From the NCBI RefSeq assembly GCF_040537815.1, contig NZ_JBEWSZ010000001.1, forward strand, positions 434,001-498,000: a stretch of DNA of 64,000 nucleotides, in the 5' to 3' direction. Every line of letters starts with the position of its first letter. The stretch's first letter is position 1. Source of the DNA: Mesorhizobium shangrilense (GTDB lineage: Bacteria > Pseudomonadota > Alphaproteobacteria > Rhizobiales > Rhizobiaceae). Of the stretch, positions 42,596-51,072 are shown one piece after another. The notes beneath the pieces are model-generated. The model had not been told where the DNA came from. It worked only from the letters and a program-made list of their open reading frames with translations, and made no database searches. The position numbers were made by a program, and so were the translations under genes.

Positions 42596-44800
42596 ATGAG
42601 CCGGCACGTCACCTTCATGACCATCGATGATGCCGAGCACTATACGCCGCGGGAGCGCGCGGCGATCGTTGCCGCCTATCCCGCGCATGAGCGCGAGGCA
42701 CGGGCGGCGGGCATTCCGGTGCTGGGCTCGGGCCGCATCTTTCCGGTGGCCGAGGAGCGGATCGTCTGCGAGCCGTTCCGGCTGCCGCGTTACTGGCCCA
42801 GGCTCGGCGCGCTCGATTTCGGTTGGGATCATCCGTCCGCCGCCGTCGAGCTCGCCTGGGATACGGAGGCCGATGTCGTCTGTGTCTCGAAAACCAGCCG
42901 CGCCTCGCAGCAGACGCCGGCCATGCAGGCGCTGACGCTGAAGCCGTGGGGCGAATGGCTGCCCTGGGCATGGCCGCGCGACGGCCGCCGCGAGACGCTG
43001 GAAGGGGCGGGCGTGGCGCTGGCAAAGCAATATGCCGCGCATGGGCTGAACATGCTCTCCGGCCATGCCCGCTTCGCCGACGGCTCCGTCTCGGTGGAGG
43101 CCGGGCTGATGGAGATGCTGGACCGCATGCAATCCGGCCGCTTCAAGGTTTTCTCGACGCTGACCGAGTGGTTCGAGGAGTTCAGGCTCTATCATCGCAA
43201 GGACGGCCAGGTGGTAAAACTGCGCGACGACCTGATGGCGGCGACACGCTACCGCAAGCTGAACCTGGCCTGCATCAGCGGCGCCGGCACGCTGCCGACG
43301 ACTGCCAACGGCATCTGGCTGATGTTCGACCGCGCGGGTGACAAGGGCGCGGATGGAACTGGAGCGGGTGACGTAGTAGGTCCAGCAACTTCGGCGAACA
43401 ACGGTTTCGCGCGGTTCAACGGGACATCTGGCAAGATCATCAAGGACGGGGGCGCTACTGTCGACACTATCGACATCGCGGACAAGGCTGTTTCCAATAC
43501 CAAAATGGCGGACATGGCGACAGCTCGGGTCAAGGGGCGTGCCACTGCGGCAACTGGTGCAGCCGAGGATCTGACCCTTACGCAGGTGCTCGACATGGTC
43601 GGGTCTGCTGCCCAGGGCGACATTCTGTATCGTGGTGCGACGAGTTGGCAAAGGCTGGTAGCCGGAACGTCTCTTCAGGCAATGCGGATGAACGCTGGTG
43701 CGACCGCGCCGGAATGGGCCGCGCCACCGGGCGGTCGCGAAGTCCTGATCGCCGCCCGGATCTACTACGTTCGCACTGATGGCAGTGACAGCAACAACGG
43801 GCTTGCCAACACTGTAGGAGGCGCTTTCCTGACGATAGCCAAGGCTGTGGCGGTGGCTCAGTCTCTCGACAATAATGGCTTTGCCATTACTGTTTCCGTC
43901 GCTGATGGCACCTATACGGCCGGAGCGTCCGCCAACAGCCCTCTCGTGGGCAACGGACTGATTTCGATTATCGGCAACGTGGCCACGCCCGCCAACTGCG
44001 TGATCAACGCAACTTCAGCCAATGTCTTCTCCGCTAGTTACGGCGCCACCATCACGGTCAAGGGCTTCAAGTGCACCACGACGACGGTCGGATCGATCCT
44101 GTACGCTCTCTATGGCGGAACAATTACATTCGACAGAATGGATTTTGGGTCTTGCGCGGGGCCGCACATCACGGCCTCGGATCGCGGCGAGGTGCTGTCA
44201 ACGCTTTTAGGCGGTTATACGATCAGCGGCAGCGCCCTCAGTCACGTTCACGCCTACCAGTTCGGCGAGGTCATTATAGGTTATACGACCATCACGGTAA
44301 CGGGCACGCCGGCTTTCAGCACATACTTCTGCGGCAACGCGGGCAGTTTCATCAACTTCGAAGGCACGACGTTCTCAGGCGCGGCAACGGGCCAGCGGTT
44401 CTTCGTCCACAAGAACGGCATGATTGATACGAACCTCCAGGGGTTCAACTACTTCCCCGGCAGTGTCGCTGGTGTGATCAGGCCCGGAAGCCAATACGAC
44501 TACGCAACCAGCGTGGGGCCGGTCACCAAGACCACAGACTTCACCATCGCGGACGGTGAGAACGACATCATCGTCAACAAGGGATCCTCCTGCACGGTCA
44601 CGTTCCCATCTGCTGCGAGCTATGTCGGGCGCGATATTTTCATCAAAACCATACAGGCGTTCACGGTGGTCTCGGCGTCATCAAATGTAGCGCCGCTGAC
44701 CAGCGCCACACCCGGTACGGCTATACTCGCAGGAACTGCCGGGAAATGGGCCAAGGCAAAAAGCGATGGCACCAACTGGATCATCATGGCAGCCAACTAA
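42596..44800 (+). pseudogene. Terminase C-terminal half fused to tail-fibre-like protein
   Basis: A 734-codon chimeric frame. Residues about 1-225 are the terminase nuclease part ('HVTFMTIDDAEHYTPRERAA', 'WPRLGALDFGWDHPSAAVEL', 'LRDDLMAATRYRKLNL'). Beyond about 230 the sequence switches to a Gly/Thr-rich fibre: 'GAGDVVGPATSANNGFARFN', 'GRATAATGAAEDLTLTQVLD', then a beta-helix-like region 'IYYVRTDGSDSNNG', ending 'KWAKAKSDGTNWIIMAAN'. A deletion near 43260-43290 has joined two distant genes in frame. No ribosome site was found; translation is doubtful. Confidence 0.82.
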
Positions 44801-44950
44801 CTCTGCGGCTTAGCAAGGTTCTGAGGCGCGAGTGTATTGACAGAGGAGGGCGTGTCCGGTGGGTTTCCTGCAGCCTTTTGTAATTGTCGCAGGTCAAGTC
44901 CCGTTCGGAAAACCAATATCCGGCGAACAGCAGAGTGGCCAATACGAGTC

Positions 44951-45988
44951 CTAATCTGGGTGTCTCATGGCGACAGAGGGGTGCGCCGGCCAGTAGGCGC
45001 ATTCGATAGGCTTGTTGCGCATGGTCGCAAACATGATCGTGGGCTTTACCAATCCGAGCAGAGCCAGCGATGTGTTCGTGTTCTCTAACACATCGACGAA
45101 TGCGGTATCGACCGGGTCATCGTGTGAGAAATTGCCGCCATACATCCGATCTAGGAAAACATCGGGGATGCCGCCAGTGCCGAGAAACCGTTCGAAATTG
45201 AACGTCTGCAGGCATAGCGGCAGGATGTCTTGCGCTCGAATCCCTTCGAAGGTGCCGTTAGCGCAATCGAAGTCCTTGAATTCCATTTTCCGAATGTTGT
45301 GTATCCGATCGACGCGCTTGTCGACAGGCAGAAGGCGCCAGAATGCCTCTACAAAGCCTCTCACTTCGGGCCACCGCTGATGGCCGTTTCTGCCGATCAT
45401 GTCATTGGTGATGAACGCGCCCTCGGCGCCGATCTGACGCCTGACGTTTGAGAAGATGAACTCCAGTTCTACAAAGTGGTGGAGGCTGTGGTTGGCCAGC
45501 ACAATGGTGGCATCGGTCGGCGGAAACTGCTTGTTGATATCACAGGTGAGAAACTCGAAGCTGTTGGCGAGCCCTTTAGCTTCCGCGTTCTGGCGTCCCG
45601 CCTCGCTCATGGCAGGGGAGATGTCGGTCCCGTAGAATTTCACCGTTCGCCCGCGAGCCACCAGGATAATGGCGATTTCTAGCTCGGTGCTTGCCTCGCC
45701 GCTGCCCAAGCTGAGGATCGATAGCGGGCCATCGGGTGCAACACGCTCGATTTCGTTGGCGTAAAATTCTTCAATCGAGGCGGCGTTGAACATCTCCCGC
45801 AACCGTGGAGAAAGGTACTTGACCGCCCAATAGGTGAATATGCCCGGGATACTCGCAGATGGCCGCTCTCCGTGGTAAAAATCTTGCTCCCTACTCACGA
45901 TTAGCTCGTAGTTAGATTGGACGAAGGCGAGGTTTGCAGTAACTGCTTCCGCTCTTATTTTGCGAGGCTTCCAAGTGATCCACTGCAT
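44951..45988 (-). CDS. Class I SAM-dependent methyltransferase
   Basis: A 345-residue methyltransferase. Motif I 'LSILSLGSGEASTELEIAII', motif II 'VKFYGTDISPAMSEAG' and post-I 'ATIVLANHSLHHFVE' are clear. It is on the opposite strand to the phage genes, next to the fibre-like region. It is likely a moron that modifies a small molecule or surface component; substrate unknown. AAGGAGG precedes the ATG at 45988. Confidence 0.82.
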   Translation of the reverse strand: MQWITWKPRKIRAEAVTANLAFVQSNYELIVSREQDFYHGERPSASIPGIFTYWAVKYLSPRLREMFNAASIEEFYANEIERVAPDGPLSILSLGSGEASTELEIAIILVARGRTVKFYGTDISPAMSEAGRQNAEAKGLANSFEFLTCDINKQFPPTDATIVLANHSLHHFVELEFIFSNVRRQIGAEGAFITNDMIGRNGHQRWPEVRGFVEAFWRLLPVDKRVDRIHNIRKMEFKDFDCANGTFEGIRAQDILPLCLQTFNFERFLGTGGIPDVFLDRMYGGNFSHDDPVDTAFVDVLENTNTSLALLGLVKPTIMFATMRNKPIECAYWPAHPSVAMRHPD

Positions 45989-46110
45989 GTTCGCCTCCTT
46001 TTCGAATACAATGTAGAGGACGCATAACATTATTTTGCCGCCTCCTCTAGGGCGGCATCGCTTCTTACGCTTCGCCAATTCCACGCCCACAAATCCAAGG
46101 AGGCCAATCC

Positions 46111-46357
46111 ATGGCCAGAGAAACGCTTGCCTTAGCGTTGCCCGTCATGTTCGGCACACGAGGGCGGCTATTCGAACCGCTCCACCGATGCTGGCGACCT
46201 GACGAAATACGGCGTCACGCTTAAGACGCTGCGCGCCTACCGAGGCAAGCCCAACCTACACGCTGGCGACGTCAAGGCGCTGACGCTTAATGGAGCTGAG
46301 GCCATCTACCGAACGTCCTATTGGACGCAAGCGGGCGGCGATCCGCCTGCGCGTTAG
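46111..46357 (+). pseudogene. GH108-like endolysin, frameshifted and truncated
   Basis: ATG at 46111 (AAGGAGG upstream) reads MARETLALALPVMF, then the frame shifts near 46152 to 'SAHEGGYSNRSTDAGDLTKY', 'GVTLKTLRAYRGKP', 'GAEAIYRTSYWTQAGG' and stops at 46357. The EGGY-S/N motif holds the catalytic Glu of the GH108 lysozyme family. The 3' half of the family is missing. Confidence 0.75.
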
Positions 46358-46445
46358 CCCCAATATCGCGCATCACTCGACTTGAATTCGCCCATCGGCT
46401 CCCCTGGCGCCGACCATACTGAATCATCTTCCGAAAGGAAAACCC

Positions 46446-47324
46446 ATGGACCGCACCCTTGCGAGCCAACTGGCGCAGCTTTGCCCGAAAGCGTCGAAGG
46501 CGATCATCGCCGGCATCGCCGACAACGCGCACCTGCTCGACCAGGCCGGTATCAACACGCCGATCCGCTTGCGCCATTTCTTCGCCCGGGTGTGCATCGA
46601 AACCGGAGGGCTGGGGAGCCTTGAGGAGAACCTGAACTACACGGCAAAGCGCGCCAGTGAGGTGTGGCCCTCGCGGTTTGCGACTTCGGCTGCGGCAAAG
46701 CCTTTCGCCAACGCTCCCGTGAAGCTGGCGGAGAAAGTTTATGGCGGCCGGCTCGGGAACTTCAAGCCCGGCGACGGATGGGCCTATCGCGGCTCTGGGC
46801 TGTTGCAGAATACTGGTCGCGAGAATTTCGAAGAGGTCGAGGCCGCAACTGGTTTGCCTGTGACGGCCAACCCTGAGCTGCTGCGCACCTTCCCGGGCGC
46901 ACTGCGGGCGGCAACGATCTACTGGACGAAGCGCAACATCAATGCGCTGGCCGACAGGAACGACACGACCAGCGTCTGCAAAGCGGTGAATGGCGGCACG
47001 ATCGGGCTGGCTGACCAAAGGACATGGCTGGCCAAGGCCGCCAAGGTGTGGCCGGATGGCGCTGTCATATCGTTTCCCGCCGCGCCCGCGTCGCAGGCTG
47101 CCTCGCCAGCGCCCGTCCAGCCGGCTCCGCCTCGGCAGACGCCAGCGCCTGCCGCACCTGTGCCGCCCGTGGCTGTGCCGGAGGTGTCGACCCCAAGCCC
47201 GACACCATCAACGCCAAAGTCGGTCGGCAAGCCCACAGCCGCCGTCGGATTGCTCGCCATCCTCGGCACAACCATCGCCATGCGCTGGAACGAGATCACC
47301 ACCTGGGTTCACTCATTCTTCTGA
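46446..47324 (+). CDS. GH19 chitinase-like endolysin with membrane tail
   Basis: A 292-residue phage lysin. The GH19-type catalytic region is visible ('RHFFARVCIETGGLGSLEEN', 'LNYTAKRASEVW', 'DGWAYRGSGLLQNTGRENF'). A proline/alanine-rich linker (about 210-262) leads to a C-terminal helix ('VGLLAILGTTIAMRWNEI'), suggesting a membrane-tethered form. It should cut peptidoglycan at lysis. CCGAAAGGAA precedes the ATG. A fragment of a relative is at 21310-21420 in the island. Confidence 0.88.
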   Translation: MDRTLASQLAQLCPKASKAIIAGIADNAHLLDQAGINTPIRLRHFFARVCIETGGLGSLEENLNYTAKRASEVWPSRFATSAAAKPFANAPVKLAEKVYGGRLGNFKPGDGWAYRGSGLLQNTGRENFEEVEAATGLPVTANPELLRTFPGALRAATIYWTKRNINALADRNDTTSVCKAVNGGTIGLADQRTWLAKAAKVWPDGAVISFPAAPASQAASPAPVQPAPPRQTPAPAAPVPPVAVPEVSTPSPTPSTPKSVGKPTAAVGLLAILGTTIAMRWNEITTWVHSFF

Positions 47325-47336
47325 AAGGGCTTCACC

Positions 47337-47540
47337 ATGGCCGCTGTCACTGTTCGCATTGTGCTCCGGTATTTCGCCGGCATCCTTGTCGCTCGCGGGC
47401 TCCTGTCCGCTGACGACGGTTCCGCCTTCTCCACCGACCCCGACCTGCAAATGGTGATCGAAACCGGGGCAGGCGTGGTGGTCGGCGTCGTTGCCGAAGG
47501 CTGGTACTGGCTGGCTCATCGCTTCGGGTGGGCGAAATGA
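47337..47540 (+). CDS. Holin-like small membrane protein
   Basis: A 67-residue membrane protein with a helix near residues 5-22 and another near 42-58 ('GAGVVVGVVAEGWYWLAH'). It follows the lysin by 12 bp and overlaps the next gene by ATGA, the layout of holin genes. Family resemblance to the Pam3-gp28 type is suggestive only. Confidence 0.7.
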   Translation: MAAVTVRIVLRYFAGILVARGLLSADDGSAFSTDPDLQMVIETGAGVVVGVVAEGWYWLAHRFGWAK

Positions 47541-47638
47541 AGGAGCTTTTCACCGCCTATATCAGTGCCGCGCTGCCTTACGCCATTGGCGGCAGTGTCG
47601 GGTTTATCGCTGGCGTGATCATCGGGTGGCTGCTGTGA
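47537..47638 (+). CDS. 33-residue single-helix phage peptide
   Basis: MKELFTAYISAALPYAIGGS... is one transmembrane helix of 33 residues, coupled to the preceding gene by ATGA and to the next by GTGA. Lysis cassettes often carry such tiny helices (holin or antiholin partners). Confidence 0.6.
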   Translation: MKELFTAYISAALPYAIGGSVGFIAGVIIGWLL

Positions 47639-47874
47639 GCGCAATCCTCGCCTTCCTTCTCGGCAATCCGGCCATTCTCGCGATCGGCGCGGCAATCGTC
47701 GGCGGGCTCGGCTTCGGCTTTCAGCAGAGGCTGGCCGGCGCCAAGGCAGAACGCGTCAGGCAGGCGGCCGTGGAGGCCGCCGCGCGCGACATTGCCGACC
47801 AGGTCCAGAACGACATAGGGGCATTGCCAGCCGATGCTGCCCGCAAGGAGCTGAGATCATGGGCAAGGAGCTGA
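47635..47874 (+). CDS. Rz-like inner-membrane spanin
   Basis: A 79-residue protein with an N-terminal helix ('LGNPAILAIGAAIVGGLGFG') and a helical coiled C-terminal part ('AKAERVRQAAVEAAARDIAD'). The shape and its overlap with the downstream lipoprotein gene are those of an i-spanin (Rz). It starts at GTG 47635 within GTGA of the preceding gene. Confidence 0.7.
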   Translation: MSAILAFLLGNPAILAIGAAIVGGLGFGFQQRLAGAKAERVRQAAVEAAARDIADQVQNDIGALPADAARKELRSWARS

Positions 47875-48059
47875 GCGTCCTGGCAGTCGTGATGTTCCTG
47901 GCGCTGGCCGGCTGCACCACGGCCAAGGGAAGTTTTTGCGCGATCTCGAGCCCGGCTCGGCTTTCTACCTCCGCTGTCGATGCATTGTCGGACGCGGAGG
48001 TAAGGGCGATGCTCGCGCACAATCGCAAGGGTCAGGCGCTGTGCGGGTGGGCGCCATGA
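47859..48059 (+). CDS. Rz1-like outer-membrane lipoprotein spanin
   Basis: A 66-residue lipoprotein ('VLAVVMFLALAGCTTAKGS', lipobox LAGC), overlapping the i-spanin gene by 16 bp in another frame, the standard Rz/Rz1 arrangement. It would fuse the membranes at lysis. Its stop overlaps the next start by ATGA. Confidence 0.75.
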   Translation: MGKELSVLAVVMFLALAGCTTAKGSFCAISSPARLSTSAVDALSDAEVRAMLAHNRKGQALCGWAP

Positions 48060-48379
48060 TCCACGAGTTTCTCGATGCTCTCGGCATCAAGGCGCCGGTG
48101 GTGGTCGCCGGCCTTTCCGGCGGCATCCTGCGCGCCCTGTCGCGCCATCGGTACAAAGTCCGCGAGATGGTGGCGTCGCCGATCTGCGGCGCCCTGGCGG
48201 CGGCCTATCTGACGCTTCCCGTGGTGCAGTATTTCCGCGTCACCGGCCTGCCGCTCGCCGACGACGATACGACGACGCTGGCCGCGGCTTTCCTCATCGG
48301 GGTGTCGGCGATGTGGATTTCCGACATTGTGTTCGAGGTGGTCGTGCGCAGGTTCAAGCCGGGAGCGGAGGACGGATAG
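48056..48379 (+). CDS. Phage membrane protein, third holin-like gene
   Basis: A 107-residue protein with two or three hydrophobic helices ('VASPICGALAAAYLTLPVV', 'LAAAFLIGVSAMWISDIVFE'). Coupled to the o-spanin by ATGA. It may be a holin or a superinfection exclusion protein. It is the last phage gene before core sequence. Confidence 0.65.
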   Translation: MIHEFLDALGIKAPVVVAGLSGGILRALSRHRYKVREMVASPICGALAAAYLTLPVVQYFRVTGLPLADDDTTTLAAAFLIGVSAMWISDIVFEVVVRRFKPGAEDG

Positions 48380-48477
48380 AGTCCGGTCGCGCTGACGCGA
48401 GATTGGAAACGTGGGCTTCTTGCTCGCTATCATTCGTCAAATCATCCGGTCGACCGGTTTGGTTGGCGCCGCAAGAC

Positions 48478-49134
48478 TCACTTCTTCGTGGCGGGCTTGG
48501 CCTTCGCCGCTGCGCCACCCTTCGGCTCGTGCGAATGGGAATGCGCCAGCATCGTCTCCAACTGGCCCTTGATCCTGGCGTGCAGGCCGGGCTTGTCGAT
48601 GCCCGTGGGCTGAACACCCTTCTCGACGTTGGCGGCCATGCGCTCCAGCAGGTCCGTGTCGTGCTCGTCACGATAGGGTTTCAGATCGAGATCGTCTGGC
48701 ACCTTCGTCAGCCGTTCGTCGTCCATCGTCTTCACGTATTTCTGCATGAAGCGGTCGTACTCGCGCCAGGAGATGCCGGCCGCCCGCACCGCGGCTTCTT
48801 CCGCGCGGGTGGCGATCTGGTGGGCGTGCAGATAGTGCAGGTCCAACTGGTCGATCAGCGTCTTTTCGACCTCCTCGTGCAATAGCAGGAAGCGGTCGGT
48901 GTTGATCGTGCGGCCCTTGTATTGCCATTCGCTGGGCATGTGCCGGTCGATATAGATCGTCTTGCCGTCCTTCGAATAGCCGGCGAGGTAAGGGATGTCG
49001 TGCTCGCGGTCGAGGTTCTTGACCTTGCGCGCCACGGCGTCGAGCGCCCGGTCCATCATCAGGCTCGATACGTACCAATTGGGGATGCGCAGTTTCTTGT
49101 GCGGTGCAGTCGGGTGGCAGTAGTCGAACGCCAT
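48478..49134 (-). CDS. Conserved hypothetical protein
   Basis: A 218-residue soluble protein with clear order: 'NWYVSSLMMDRALDAVARKV', 'GYSKDGKTIYIDRHMPSEWQ', 'LLLHEEVEKTLIDQLDLHYL', ending in a lysine/alanine tail. The 'LLLHEEVEKTLID' segment has the spacing of a minimal HExxE-type metal site, so a protease-like fold is possible. Not recognised by family. Confidence 0.65.
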   Translation of the reverse strand: MAFDYCHPTAPHKKLRIPNWYVSSLMMDRALDAVARKVKNLDREHDIPYLAGYSKDGKTIYIDRHMPSEWQYKGRTINTDRFLLLHEEVEKTLIDQLDLHYLHAHQIATRAEEAAVRAAGISWREYDRFMQKYVKTMDDERLTKVPDDLDLKPYRDEHDTDLLERMAANVEKGVQPTGIDKPGLHARIKGQLETMLAHSHSHEPKGGAAAKAKPATKK

Positions 49135-49303
49135 GGGGTCCTCTCCTCGTGACTTGGCTGGACGATAGTGCGCGCCTTCCGGGCATCATCCAATTCGCAA
49201 CTGCGTGACTTCGCCCTGGCTCCAGAAGACAGCGCGAGGTCAGGAGGACGCGCGGTGACCGCGTTGCCCGGCTTCTTGTCTGGACCCGCTCCTCGGGAAA
49301 ATT

Positions 49304-49340
49304 AAAAGGCCCGTCCCGGTTTGCCGGGCGGGCCTTTTTT
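49304..49340. terminator. Strong bidirectional rho-independent terminator
   Basis: GGCCCGTCCCGG/CCGGGCGGGCC stem with a run of seven T on the + strand and AAAA on the opposite side. It ends the minus-strand membrane-protein gene at 49399. Confidence 0.85.
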
Positions 49341-49398
49341 GCGTTTTGGCGCAATTGCAACGGATCGGTGCGGCCTTCTCCTGAGCCTGCACCGAAGC

Positions 49399-50100
49399 TC
49401 ACGTCAGGATATTCACGGCGCGCGCGGCCACAAGCGCAATCGTCAGCAGCGAGATCATCGCCTCGGCCATCATCAGCAGCTTGGCGCGCGGGGAGAGCGG
49501 CATGGTGTCGGTCGGGGAGAACGCCGTCGCATTGGTGAAGGCGAGGAAGACATAGTCGACGAAGCCCGGCAGCCAGTTGCGCAGATCGCTGTCGTTCAAT
49601 GTCATCTGCGGAAACAGGAAATCGGACTGGGCGCGCTTGACCAGGCCGCAGGTCGGCGGGCCGCCCCGGTCGGTGCTCCAGAACCACAGCGCGAAGACGA
49701 TGACGTTGGTGACCCAGATGTTCAGGGCGTCAACGAGGAGGGTGGTTCCGCCACCGGCATGGCCCGCCAGCAGAGCGCGCACCAACAGGAACAGCGAACC
49801 GCAATTCATGATGCTGATGACGCCGGTCATGACCAGGGCTGCCCTGCGGATCAGCACGCGAAACTCGCCGATCGAATGCCATTGATGATCCTGGGCGGCT
49901 TTTCTGGCCTCGGCCTGTGTCCAGGCCGTCGCCACCGACAAGGGTACCAGCAGCGCCGTTTCCAGGGCCGGCGCCAGCCAGCGCGGCCCAAACGACAGAT
50001 CGTTGATGACCAGAAGCTGCAGGCAGATGATCACCAGCACCGCCGCGCGCGCCAGCCAGAAGTCCAGGGCACGATGGTGGATGACGGCATGCTGGCTCAT
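49399..50100 (-). CDS. Six-helix membrane protein (DUF1345-like)
   Basis: A 233-residue inner-membrane protein. Helices near residues 18-35, 45-60, 85-110, 120-140 and 190-230; the last part 'VDYVFLAFTNATAFSPTDTM' followed by 'PLSPRAKLLMMAEAMISL' has the periplasmic-loop-plus-helix look of DUF1345 and potassium-channel-like families. No selectivity filter (TVGYG) is present. Function unknown. Confidence 0.7.
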   Translation of the reverse strand: MSQHAVIHHRALDFWLARAAVLVIICLQLLVINDLSFGPRWLAPALETALLVPLSVATAWTQAEARKAAQDHQWHSIGEFRVLIRRAALVMTGVISIMNCGSLFLLVRALLAGHAGGGTTLLVDALNIWVTNVIVFALWFWSTDRGGPPTCGLVKRAQSDFLFPQMTLNDSDLRNWLPGFVDYVFLAFTNATAFSPTDTMPLSPRAKLLMMAEAMISLLTIALVAARAVNILT

Positions 50101-50169
50101 CGCAGGATCCTGTGAATGAGAAAATCTTGATGAAGGGGAATCTCGAAGGCGGCGTGGGCCCGATATCGA

Positions 50170-50739
50170 TCAGATGTAGGCGAAGCCTGCCGCGACGAGG
50201 CCCAATGCGCCCAGAACCAGCGAGCCAATCCACGGCCAACGCTTGCCGTGCATGATGATCGATAGCGTCGCGACGGCAATGGAGATGTGCAGCACCGTTA
50301 CTGCAAATGTCAGGATGTGGTGCCTTTTCGCGTGGGCGTCGCTGTCGCGCAGTTTCTCGTCGACCTGTTTCTCATAATCCTGCGCCTTGACCTGTATGTC
50401 GGCGCTGTCGGCCTCGTTGCGCTTGGCGTCGGCCTGAAACTGGGCGGCGGCAGGCCCGCCCATGGCGGCGGCGATTTCATAGCTGTTCTTCTTGATGCTC
50501 TTGGCCTGGAAGAAGCTCCACTGGTCGCTCGCCTTGTTCTGCAGATAGGCGGCTTCGCTCTTGTCGTTGATCGTGTCCGCGGTTTCCAGCGATTCAAAGC
50601 TGCCGACGGTTGCCGCCATGACGGCGAGAACCGCTATGGTGACCGAGACGGTGGTCAGAAAGGGATTGCCCTCGTGTGCGGCATGCTCGGCATGCTCGGC
50701 GTTTTCGAGATGCTCCTGGGTAGCGTCTTCCATTGCCAT
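50170..50739 (-). CDS. DUF4337 membrane protein
   Basis: A 189-residue protein with an N-terminal Glu/His stretch, one helix ('TTVSVTIAVLAVMAATVGSF'), a central coiled coil and two C-terminal helices. This matches DUF4337 family architecture. Function unknown. ATG at 50733 or 50739 within MAMED. Confidence 0.8.
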   Translation of the reverse strand: MAMEDATQEHLENAEHAEHAAHEGNPFLTTVSVTIAVLAVMAATVGSFESLETADTINDKSEAAYLQNKASDQWSFFQAKSIKKNSYEIAAAMGGPAAAQFQADAKRNEADSADIQVKAQDYEKQVDEKLRDSDAHAKRHHILTFAVTVLHISIAVATLSIIMHGKRWPWIGSLVLGALGLVAAGFAYI

Positions 50740-51072
50740 TTTTTTTGCCTGGATTCGCGGTGAAAGTCGGCGTCGCGCGGCAATCTCAGCTGCAATCTTG
50801 GTTTTGCGATGGTGGTATTATTATACATTTCCGTAAGGTTTGGACCGGGCGCGCCGCCCCGGTGGCGTGTACCGCCAAGCCAGAAAAGGCGGCTTTGTCC
50901 AACGGGCGAGAGCGCGGGACGGCTGCCTGGCTCCGATGCCGCAACGTTTGGAGGGCAGCCATCGCTCGAAGGTTTGGCGTTCTCCCGCTGGCTCCGGCCG
51001 CAAGTCTATGCCATAGGCACAGCCGAAAACCCGCCCGGTGCGATCCAAACGCGACATGAAATCGAAGACTCC
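50740..51072. other. Divergent intergenic region
   Basis: 333 bp between the minus-strand DUF4337 gene and the glycosyltransferase. It should hold both promoters; no clear hexamer pair or repeat was identified. A + frame is open across it but has no ribosome site. Confidence 0.45.

Larger units (their letters stand above)
40787..48379. mobile_element. Decayed prophage
   Basis: Packaging genes (41.2-44.8 kb) are broken and fused to a tail-fibre-like gene; capsid, portal, tail tube and baseplate genes are absent; the lysis end (46.1-48.4 kb) is compact and mostly intact. No integrase or attachment repeat was found, so the true limits are approximate. Confidence 0.8.

Noticed and set aside
40787..48379. 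Region as a gene transfer agent cluster
   Set aside because: The characteristic run of capsid, head-tail and tail genes is missing; what remains is a broken terminase, a fibre and a lysis end.
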